64,000 nt of DNA from Litorivita sp040371945 (GTDB taxonomy: Bacteria; Pseudomonadota; Alphaproteobacteria; Rhodobacterales; Rhodobacteraceae). This document shows, in pieces, positions 57,514 through 64,000 of the stretch (within the stretch, counting starts at the first letter, position 1; each line of letters begins with the position of its first letter). The position numbers and the translations under genes were made by a program. The notes under the pieces were generated by a model. It was not told the DNA's origin and searched no databases. It saw nothing but the letters and a program-made list of their open reading frames with translations. The DNA lies in assembly GCF_040371945.1 (NCBI RefSeq), contig NZ_BAABWS010000001.1:62001-126000 (forward strand). The letters are read 5' to 3'.

Positions 57514-58848
57514 ATGTCCAAGGCTATGAAGATTGCCATTGTCGACGACGAACAGGATATGCGCCAGTCGATCAGCCAATGGCTGGCCCTGTCGGGCTAT
57601 GACACCGAAACTTTCCCCAGCGCCGAGGATGCGCTCAAAGGGTTGGGCGCCGATTACCCCGGCATCGTGATTTCCGACATCAAGATGCCCGGAATGGACG
57701 GGATGCAGTTTTTGAAAAAACTCATGGGCACCGACAGCGCGCTGCCGGTGATCATGATCACCGGTCACGGCGATGTGCCGATTGCGGTGGAGGCCATGCG
57801 CATCGGGGCGTTTGATTTTCTCGAAAAACCCTTCAACCCCGACCGCATGACCGAATTGGCCAAAAAGGCCACCAATGCGCGCCGTCTGGTTCTGGATAAC
57901 CGCGCCCTGCGCCGCGAATTGTCGGATGGCGGGCAGTTGATGAAAAAGCTCATCGGCGCCAGCCCCGTGATGGAGCGCCTCAAGGAGGACATTCTCGATC
58001 TGGGCCAAGCCGACGGGCATGTTCTGATCGACGGGGAAACCGGCACCGGCAAGACCCTGATCGCCCATGCCTTGCATGCGGTCGGCGCGCGCGCGGGCAA
58101 GAAATTCGTGCTGCTGTCTTGCGCCGCGATGGAGGAGGAGGCGTTGTCCAAGCGTCTGTTTGGCCCGATGAACCCCGAAGACACGACATTGCCCGCGGTC
58201 GAAGAGGCGCGCGGCGGCACATTGGTTTTGGAAGATGTCGAAGCCATGTCGGATGCGGTTCAGGCCAAGCTTTTGAGCTTTATCAATGATGAGGGCACGC
58301 CGCCCGAAACCCGCATCGTGGCGATTTGCAATATGCAAGAGCAGGACCGTACCTGCGAAGACGCGCTGCGCCCCGATCTGTTCTACCGTCTGGCGGCGCT
58401 GCGGATCACCGTGCCGCCCCTGCGCCAGCGCGGCGAGGATATCCTGACCCTGTTTACGCGGCTCAGCGAGCAGTTTTCCGATGAATACGGATGCGACGCG
58501 CCGCAGGTCACGGCCCAAGAGGCAGCGCAATTGTTGCAAGCCCCTTGGCCGGGAAATGTGCGCCAGTTGATCAATGTCGCCGAACGCGCGGTGCTGCAAT
58601 CGCGGCGCGGGTCGGGCACGATTGCCTCGCTGCTGATGTCCGATCACGACGAGATGCAGCAGGTCATGACCACCGAGGGCAAGCCGCTCAAGGAATATGT
58701 CGAGGCCTTTGAGCGCATGTTGATCGACAACACGATGCGCCGCCATAAGGGGTCGATCACCAATGTGATGGAAGAGTTGTGCCTGCCGCGCCGGACCTTG
58801 AACGAGAAAATGGCCAAATACGGCTTGCAGCGCTCTGATTACCTTTGA
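57514..58848 (+). CDS. dctD: DctD-like response regulator without the GAFTGA loop
   Basis: 444 residues. The receiver domain (IAIVDDEQDMRQSI, phospho-Asp in VISDIKMPGMDG, Lys in FDFLEKPFN) is followed by an AAA+ domain with Walker A DGETGTGKTLIA and the arginine-bearing LRPDLFYRLAALRITVPPLRQR, then an HTH (ITNVMEELCLPRRTLNEKMAKY). The GAFTGA loop that normally contacts sigma-54 is missing: KRLFGPMNPEDTT leads directly to ARGGTLVLEDVEAM. Walker B is also altered (LEDV in place of LDEI). It probably acts without sigma-54, as known for Rhodobacter capsulatus NtrC. The partner kinase is DctB. Confidence 0.9.
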   Translation: MSKAMKIAIVDDEQDMRQSISQWLALSGYDTETFPSAEDALKGLGADYPGIVISDIKMPGMDGMQFLKKLMGTDSALPVIMITGHGDVPIAVEAMRIGAFDFLEKPFNPDRMTELAKKATNARRLVLDNRALRRELSDGGQLMKKLIGASPVMERLKEDILDLGQADGHVLIDGETGTGKTLIAHALHAVGARAGKKFVLLSCAAMEEEALSKRLFGPMNPEDTTLPAVEEARGGTLVLEDVEAMSDAVQAKLLSFINDEGTPPETRIVAICNMQEQDRTCEDALRPDLFYRLAALRITVPPLRQRGEDILTLFTRLSEQFSDEYGCDAPQVTAQEAAQLLQAPWPGNVRQLINVAERAVLQSRRGSGTIASLLMSDHDEMQQVMTTEGKPLKEYVEAFERMLIDNTMRRHKGSITNVMEELCLPRRTLNEKMAKYGLQRSDYL

Positions 58849-58883
58849 GCGCGCGGCGGGCACGGCCCGAGATCGGACATGTG

Positions 58884-58913
58884 AAAAGGGCGGCCTGATC
58901 GGGCCGCCCTTTG
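58884..58913. terminator. Terminator between dctD and glpQ
   Basis: Stem AAAGGGCGGCC / GGCCGCCCTTT around a short loop; the A-rich 5' side and T-rich 3' side let it end both convergent genes. Confidence 0.85.
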
Positions 58914-58934
58914 TCCATCGCGCGGCGGGGCCGG

Positions 58935-60146
58935 TCAGTTGGTGCCTTTGCCCATGCAGCTTGCGTAGTAGGTCACGGTCGCGGGCCAATCGGAGAACAT
59001 ACCCTCGATGCCGACCTCTTGCGCCAGAACGTCCAGAACGGTGAAATAATCGCCATCGGATTTGAGCGCATCCTTTGCGGTTTGGAAATACCACCCGCCG
59101 CCCGAGGCCAAGGGGCCGGAGCGTTCCAGCGTCCATGAAATCAGCTTGAGACCCGAGGCTTTGGCCGCTTTCGCATAGGCCGAGGCCTCGATCGTGCCAT
59201 TCGCATCGGTGACCAGCATGTTCATCGACGGCGCGAGGTAGTTGACGCCCATGGCCTTGAGCGCGTCAAAATCCTCTTTCCATGTGGATTTGTCTTGCTC
59301 ATCGAAGCCTTCGCCGAGTTCCACAAGATAGACCGCTTGCGCGCCGAATTCCGGCTCGTTTTTGATCCAGTAGAGCACGTCGTCGAGATTGAAGCTTTGC
59401 GCCCAGACCTGCGATGCATCGACGCCGGCGGCTTTGTATTCGTCGATCATTTTTTGCGCGTAATCGGCTTGGGTGAACCCGCCAAACGGCATGTCGACCG
59501 CAGGGGATTTCAATTCAGGCGTGAATTTTACGCCCATTTCCTTGAACAGCGCGATGCTTTCGGCGTGGGTCATCACCGTGCCTGTGGTGGCATAAAGATC
59601 GGTGCGCCACGCGGCGGTGCCGTCCATGTAACCGGCCACATCGGCGGCGGCGCTATTGGCGGCGTCCATCTTGCCGTTCAGGGTTTTGAACTGCGCCAAG
59701 GTGATGTCCGAGGTGCGGCATTCGGCGCCCGCTTTGACATCGCCCCGCGCGGGGGTGAAGGGGGCGGTGCAATTGGCCGCCAGATCGGTGGCGAGGATAT
59801 TGGTCGTGGTGTGCAGATCATTTTGCGCATGGCGGCAGACCAATTGCTTGTCCGCCGTAAAGGTCACGTCGCATTCGACAATGCCCGCGCCCATCAGCCC
59901 CGCCGCGCGGTAGCTTTGCTCGGTATGTTCGGGGAACATCATCGCCGCGCCGCGGTGACCGATGGAAAAATCTCTGCGCTGCGGCTCCATATCGGCGCAG
60001 GAGGCCAATTTATCCTTGAGCGCACCATCGGCCATTTGCGAGATCAGATAGGCAGGGCGGGGGCCTAGCTCGATCCGCTCGGCATGGGCCGGCGCGGCAA
60101 GGGTCAAGGCAAGAGCGCCAAGGGCGCAAGAGGATTTGAGCAGCAT
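58935..60146 (-). CDS. glpQ: Secreted glycerophosphodiester phosphodiesterase
   Basis: 403 residues with a signal peptide (KSSCALGALALTLAAPAHA). The GDPD catalytic motif is IGHRGAAMMFPEHTEQSY (His, Arg and Glu), then VECDVTFTADKQLVCRHAQNDL. Further on, VKFTPELKSPAVD supplies an acidic ligand. It hydrolyses deacylated phospholipids such as glycerophosphocholine to glycerol 3-phosphate and an alcohol in the periplasm. Length is close to that of long periplasmic GlpQ proteins. No transporter genes for glycerol phosphate are adjacent. Confidence 0.92.
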   Translation of the reverse strand: MLLKSSCALGALALTLAAPAHAERIELGPRPAYLISQMADGALKDKLASCADMEPQRRDFSIGHRGAAMMFPEHTEQSYRAAGLMGAGIVECDVTFTADKQLVCRHAQNDLHTTTNILATDLAANCTAPFTPARGDVKAGAECRTSDITLAQFKTLNGKMDAANSAAADVAGYMDGTAAWRTDLYATTGTVMTHAESIALFKEMGVKFTPELKSPAVDMPFGGFTQADYAQKMIDEYKAAGVDASQVWAQSFNLDDVLYWIKNEPEFGAQAVYLVELGEGFDEQDKSTWKEDFDALKAMGVNYLAPSMNMLVTDANGTIEASAYAKAAKASGLKLISWTLERSGPLASGGGWYFQTAKDALKSDGDYFTVLDVLAQEVGIEGMFSDWPATVTYYASCMGKGTN

Positions 60147-60725
60147 ATCAATGTCCTGTTTCTAGGCTGTTAGGTCGGTTTTTGATTGCCTGCGTCCCAT
60201 GACGTTTGCGCGACGAACACATGACTGCAATGCGAAGCCTTGGTGACGCCGTGATGACATCGAGGCCCTGCCATGACGGGCGCGGCGGGGGCTCATTTGG
60301 CCGCCCTATAGCCCTCCCTGTGGATAACCGCCGCTTTTTAGGATTGTCTTTGCGTCTTCGAAAGCCTTATGGTGCAAGAACGGTATCGGCCCCATCACGG
60401 GGCCGCCGCATGAGTTTCGCTATTTGGCCGGATCTGGGGCAGACCCCGCACCGCCGAATAGACCGATTGGACAGCTTCGGTTGTCAGTAGAGATGCCCGC
60501 CACCCGCCTGTTATGGCCGGTGCTCCGGGCGATGAATGGGCGCTTGCACGTCAAACGAGGCAAGCGTCGGAGAAGAACCGCGATGAAGCGCGCGACACAG
60601 CAGTATGTTGGAGCAGGGGCCCTTTCGGGCACGCCCTGCCGCGCGCATTTGTCCCCTGATAGACACCGCAGAACAAGCCTCGCTCCCCCGGGAGGGCGGC
60701 TTTCGTCTGCGTGCAAACGGAAAAC
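60147..60725 (+). promoter_or_regulatory. Long structured leader and promoter region of rne
   Basis: Nearly 580 bases without a credible gene. Hairpins: GGCCCC-ATCAC-GGGGCC at 60388-60404; a long one at 60613-60639 with arms GCAGGG and CCCTGC enclosing GCCC-TTTC-GGGC; and AAGCC...CTCCC-CC-GGGAG...GGCTT at about 60675-60702, just before the start codon. RNase E of other bacteria limits its own mRNA through 5' leader structures, so the last two may be cis-regulatory (inference). Confidence 0.5.
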
Positions 60726-63479
60726 ATGGCTAAGAAAATGCTCATCGATGCCACCCACGCGGAAGAGACCCGCGTTGTGGTGGTGGACGGAAACAAGGTC
60801 GAGGAGTTCGATTTTGAATCCGAAAACCGGCGCCAGCTTGCTGGCAACATTTACCTCGCAAAAGTAACGCGCGTCGAACCGTCGCTTCAGGCGGCCTTTG
60901 TGGACTATGGCGGAAACCGTCACGGCTTCCTCGCCTTCTCGGAAATCCATCCCGACTACTATCAAATTCCGGTCGCCGACCGCGAAGCCTTGATGGAAGA
61001 AGAGCGCGCCTATGCCGAAGCGCAAAGCGCGCGCGAGGAAGAAGACGAAAAACCCAAACGCGGCCGCCGCCGCCGGACACGTTCGAAAGCCGCAGAGGCC
61101 AAGAGCGACGATGCGGTTGCGACCAAAGAGGTCGAAGCGGGCGAGGGCGGTATCTCCGGCATGGTGACCATAGATCTCGACGAGAGCGCAGAGGCCAATG
61201 CCGAGGTGCCCGAGGGCACATCGCCGATGGAAACCGTTGCCGAAACGCCGGTCGAAGAGCCGGCCGACGAGGCTGCGGAGCACGAAGACCATGACGATGA
61301 CGCTCATGATGACGACGCCGATGAGACGCAGGCCGCTGATGCCTCTGCCAAGGATGAAAGCATCGAATCTGTCGCCGATGAGGACGACAGCGAAGACATC
61401 CGCCCCGTGCGCAAACCGCGCCCGCGCCGTTATAAAATCCAAGAAGTGATCAAAGTGCGCCAGATCATTCTGGTGCAGGTTGTCAAGGAAGAGCGTGGCA
61501 ACAAAGGCGCGGCGCTGACCACATATCTGTCGCTGGCGGGCCGCTATTGCGTGCTCATGCCCAACACCGCGCGCGGCGGCGGCATCAGCCGCAAGATCAC
61601 CTCGGCCGATGACCGCAAGAAGCTCAAAGAGATCGCGCAAGAGATCGACGTGCCCAAAGGCGCGGGACTGATCGTGCGCACGGCGGGCGCCAAACGCACC
61701 AAATCCGAAATCAAGCGCGATTACGAATACCTGCAACGCATGTGGGAACAGATCCGCGAATTGACCCTCAAATCCATCGCGCCCGCGAAGATTTACGAGG
61801 AAGGCGATCTGATCAAACGCTCGATCCGCGACCTTTATAACCGCGAGATCGACGAAGTGTTTGTCGAGGGCGAGCGCGGCTACCGCATCGCCAAGGACTT
61901 CATGAAAATGATCATGCCGTCCCACGCCAAAAACGTGAAACGCTATGAGGACAGCCTGCCGCTTTTTGCGCGCTATCAGGTGGAAAGCTACCTTAGCTCG
62001 ATGTTCAACCCGACGGTTCAATTGAAATCGGGCGGCTACATCGTGATCGGCGTCACCGAGGCGCTTGTCGCCATCGATGTGAACTCGGGCCGCGCCACCA
62101 AAGAAGGCTCGATCGAGGAAACCGCGACCAAAACCAACCTTGAGGCCGCAGAAGAAGTGGCGCGCCAATTGCGCCTGCGCGACCTTGCCGGTTTGATCGT
62201 TATCGATTTCATCGACATGGACGAGCGCCGCAACAATGCCGCCGTTGAAAAGCGGATGAAGGACAAGCTGAAAACCGACCGCGCCCGCATTCAGGTGGGC
62301 CGGATTTCCGGTTTCGGCCTGATGGAAATGTCGCGCCAACGTCTGCGCCCAGGCATGATCGAGGCCACGACACAGCCTTGCCCCTCGTGCCACGGCACCG
62401 GCCTGATCCGGTCGGACGACAACCTCGCGCTGTCGATCCTGCGCCAGATCGAAGAAGAAGGCACCCGCCGCCGCACCCGTGAGGTTTTGGTCAAATGCCC
62501 TGTTGGCATCGCCAATTTCTTGATGAACCACAAGCGCGAGCATGTGGCGCAAATCGAGGGTCGCTATGGCATGTCGGTGCGCGTCGAAGGCGACCCGATG
62601 CTGATCTCGCCTGACTTCACCATGGAGAAATTCAAAACCGCCACGCGCGTTGTGGCCGAGATCGCCGCGCCTGTCGTGTCGGTCGATACGACCTTGATGG
62701 ACCAGATCGACGAAGACGCCGCCGCCGAAGCCGAAGCCCAAGAGGCCTTGGACGCCGAAGCGGATGCCGCAGAAGAGACAGGCACGCGCCATGCGGGCCC
62801 CGATGCGGGCGAGGGCGAAGAGCGTCCGAAAAAACGCCGCCGCCGCCGTCGCCGCCGGTCCAAGAATGGTAATGGCGAGGCGGAGAACGGCGAGAGCACG
62901 AATGACGCAGGAGCGAGCGACAACGACAGCGAACAGACCTCCGATGCGGCTGTGCAAAACGTAGAAGCAGACGCCGAAACGCAGAGTGCCGAAGAAGCGC
63001 CCAAACCCAAACGCACGCGCAAACCGCGCGCCAAGAAAGCCGAAGCGGCTCAGGCGGCCGCAGCCGATGGCGAGACCCAAGCCGAGGCGCCCGAGGCGCA
63101 GGCAGATGCGGAGGCAGAGGCCGAGAAGCCCAAGCGCCGCACCCGCATCCGCAAGCCGAAGGCTGCCGCGGCAGAGGCCGAGGCCAAAACGGAGGCACCC
63201 GCCGCCGAAGCCGAGACAGGCGAAGCCGCCGAGAAGCCCAAGCCCAAACGCCGCTCGCGGGCCAAGAAAAAGCCCGAGGCAGAGGCCGAAACCGTTGCTG
63301 CTGAGGCTCCCGCGGCTGAGGTTGCGGTAGAGGCACCCGCCGCTGCCGATCCTGCGCCCGCACCCGCACCCGCAGCACCGGAGCCGACACCCACGCCGCA
63401 GGCACCCGCTGCCGCGCCGGAGGCAAAGGACGAGGGCGAGAAACCCAAGCGCAAAGGGTGGTGGTCGCTGAGCCGCTAA
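60726..63479 (+). CDS. rne: Ribonuclease E/G
   Basis: 917 residues. The start KKMLIDATHAEETRVVVVDGNKVEEFDFE and the S1 domain (GNIYLAKVTRVEPSLQAAFVDYGGNRHGFLAF) are standard. About 140 acidic and then basic residues interrupt the S1 domain (positions near 61040-61420), as in alphaproteobacterial enzymes. The catalytic DNase I-like part has AIDVNSGRATK and LIVIDFIDM with the metal-binding Asp residues, and the zinc link is CPSCHGTG. The C-terminal tail is a long Ala/Glu/Pro/Lys low-complexity region with RRRRRRRS-type basic patches, the degradosome scaffold. It cleaves mRNA and rRNA precursors. Start ATG at 60726. Confidence 0.96.
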   Translation: MAKKMLIDATHAEETRVVVVDGNKVEEFDFESENRRQLAGNIYLAKVTRVEPSLQAAFVDYGGNRHGFLAFSEIHPDYYQIPVADREALMEEERAYAEAQSAREEEDEKPKRGRRRRTRSKAAEAKSDDAVATKEVEAGEGGISGMVTIDLDESAEANAEVPEGTSPMETVAETPVEEPADEAAEHEDHDDDAHDDDADETQAADASAKDESIESVADEDDSEDIRPVRKPRPRRYKIQEVIKVRQIILVQVVKEERGNKGAALTTYLSLAGRYCVLMPNTARGGGISRKITSADDRKKLKEIAQEIDVPKGAGLIVRTAGAKRTKSEIKRDYEYLQRMWEQIRELTLKSIAPAKIYEEGDLIKRSIRDLYNREIDEVFVEGERGYRIAKDFMKMIMPSHAKNVKRYEDSLPLFARYQVESYLSSMFNPTVQLKSGGYIVIGVTEALVAIDVNSGRATKEGSIEETATKTNLEAAEEVARQLRLRDLAGLIVIDFIDMDERRNNAAVEKRMKDKLKTDRARIQVGRISGFGLMEMSRQRLRPGMIEATTQPCPSCHGTGLIRSDDNLALSILRQIEEEGTRRRTREVLVKCPVGIANFLMNHKREHVAQIEGRYGMSVRVEGDPMLISPDFTMEKFKTATRVVAEIAAPVVSVDTTLMDQIDEDAAAEAEAQEALDAEADAAEETGTRHAGPDAGEGEERPKKRRRRRRRRSKNGNGEAENGESTNDAGASDNDSEQTSDAAVQNVEADAETQSAEEAPKPKRTRKPRAKKAEAAQAAAADGETQAEAPEAQADAEAEAEKPKRRTRIRKPKAAAAEAEAKTEAPAAEAETGEAAEKPKPKRRSRAKKKPEAEAETVAAEAPAAEVAVEAPAAADPAPAPAPAAPEPTPTPQAPAAAPEAKDEGEKPKRKGWWSLSR

Positions 63480-63497
63480 CCCGAAGCATAAGACAAT

Positions 63498-63534
63498 AAA
63501 ACCGCCGCATGAGACCCTCACGCGGCGGTTTTTT
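63498..63534. terminator. Terminator between rne and tusA-like gene
   Basis: Stem AAAACCGCCGC / GCGGCGGTTTT around a 13-base loop with T-runs on both strands, so it serves both convergent genes. Confidence 0.88.
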
Positions 63535-63553
63535 ATTGTGCAATGGCCAAGGC

Positions 63554-63784
63554 CTATCCGCGCCGGATCACATACAGATGCGCGCCGTCCTGACCCTCGC
63601 GGATTTCGACCATCTCATGCCCCGCCTGCGCGCAAAAATGCGGCAGGTCGATCACTGCCACCGGATCATCGGCGGTGATGTGCAGCAGCGCGCCTTGGGC
63701 CATACCCAACAGGCATTTGCGCGCGCGCAACACCGGCAAGGGGCAAATCAACCCGCGCGCATCAATTTCGACAATCTCACTCAT
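63554..63784 (-). CDS. TusA/SirA-like sulfur carrier protein
   Basis: 76 residues. The motif DARGLICPLPVLRARKCL includes the CPxP active-site Cys of the TusA family, followed by ITADDPVAVIDLPHFCAQAGHEM. Members carry persulfide sulfur for tRNA thiolation or other transfers. The ATG at 63784 is preferred because the family begins shortly before the DARGxxCP motif; the ATG at 63805 is an alternative. The gene is divergent from ccdA, whose product acts in thiol-disulfide exchange, but a link is only suggested. Confidence 0.88.
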   Translation of the reverse strand: MSEIVEIDARGLICPLPVLRARKCLLGMAQGALLHITADDPVAVIDLPHFCAQAGHEMVEIREGQDGAHLYVIRRG

Positions 63785-63877
63785 GGCGCTTTCGATACGC
63801 CGCATGTTTCAACCTGTCCACAGGGTTGTGACATCTGGCCGCGTGACGGCGGGGCGATGTGCGGCTATGCCTGTGAC

Positions 63878-64000
63878 ATGATTGGATTCGACTTTATCGA
63901 CGCGGGGCTGTTGCCCGCGATGTTTGTGGCGCTGGCGGCGGGATGGATTTCCTTTCTCAGCCCCTGCGTATTGCCCATCGTGCCGCCCTATCTGGCCTAT
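63878..64000 (+). CDS. ccdA: Cytochrome c biogenesis protein CcdA (3' end outside window)
   Basis: Only the first 41 residues are present: a short lead, then LLPAMFVALAAGWISFLSPCVLPIVPPYLAY, with the conserved SPCVLP motif holding the first redox Cys in transmembrane helix 1. CcdA passes reducing power across the membrane to periplasmic thioredoxins for haem attachment to cytochrome c. The rest of the protein lies beyond the window, so length and second Cys cannot be checked. Confidence 0.9.
   Translation, partial: MIGFDFIDAGLLPAMFVALAAGWISFLSPCVLPIVPPYLAY

Noticed and set aside
60420..63521. Frame of about 1,000 codons opposite rne
   Set aside because: Antisense shadow of rne; the translation is repetitive Gly/Phe/Arg/Leu caused by the low-complexity rne tail.

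Overview
The window looks like chromosome from a GC-rich alphaproteobacterium of the Rhodobacterales (Roseobacter/Rhodobacter type). Pointers are an ATPase zeta-inhibitor (DUF1476) gene, two secreted proteins ending in a VPLPA-type sorting tail, a monomeric NADP isocitrate dehydrogenase, an RNase E with an acidic/basic insertion in its S1 region, a DctB/DctD pair, a split corrinoid methyl-transfer gene set, and CtrA-like TTAA-N7-TTAA boxes. No rRNA operon and no CRISPR array were seen.

Bases 1-23245 are core chromosome. In order they hold: the end of a 2-oxoglutarate/Fe(II) oxygenase gene; a TetR regulator divergent from a glutathione S-transferase, with two matching operators; TfoX-like and A-type Fe-S carrier genes; a satD-like/DUF3307 pair with four evenly spaced palindromes upstream; sufT; an SPFH/NfeD pair; a lipase-type hydrolase; tgt; two VPLPA-tailed secreted proteins; lon behind a heat-shock-type promoter; an HU-like protein; tRNA-Val(CAC). 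A glucosylglycerate set follows (GH13_18 phosphorylase, glucosyl-3-phosphoglycerate synthase and phosphatase), then tRNA-Val(UAC), a LysR regulator and monomeric icd.

Bases 23246-40352 are an integrative, mobilizable genomic island of about 17.1 kb inserted in the 3' end of a tRNA-Asn(GUU) gene. Evidence is an exact 18-bp direct repeat at both ends and a tyrosine integrase next to the tRNA. Cargo: TraD-like and MobA/MobL relaxase genes around a probable oriT, a D5/P4-type primase-helicase, a DarT/DarG DNA ADP-ribosylation toxin-antitoxin pair, an ArdC antirestriction protein, a type III restriction-modification pair (mod-res), and a further beta-class DNA methyltransferase whose reading frame runs some 700 bases antisense into res. 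The island therefore combines mobilization, replication, defence and counter-defence functions.

Bases 40411-64000 return to core chromosome: an MBL-fold hydrolase, an EnvZ-like kinase, a tRNA with anticodon CAU, purM-purN, rnd, a lipoprotein, sufE, a DUF1638 gene with a corrinoid protein, a radical SAM protein and a homocysteine methyltransferase, an MprF-like lipid aminoacyltransferase, the zeta inhibitor, purC-purS-purQ, dctB-dctD (DctD lacks the GAFTGA loop that contacts sigma-54), a secreted glycerophosphodiesterase, rne with a long structured leader, a TusA-like protein, and the start of ccdA.

The most system-like unexplained unit is the satD-like operon. Its regulator appears to join a nucleotide-cyclase-like domain to a helix-turn-helix, is overlapped by a membrane-protein gene, and is preceded by four 18-bp palindromes spaced about three helical turns apart. 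All calls were made by reading the sequence; no database search was run.
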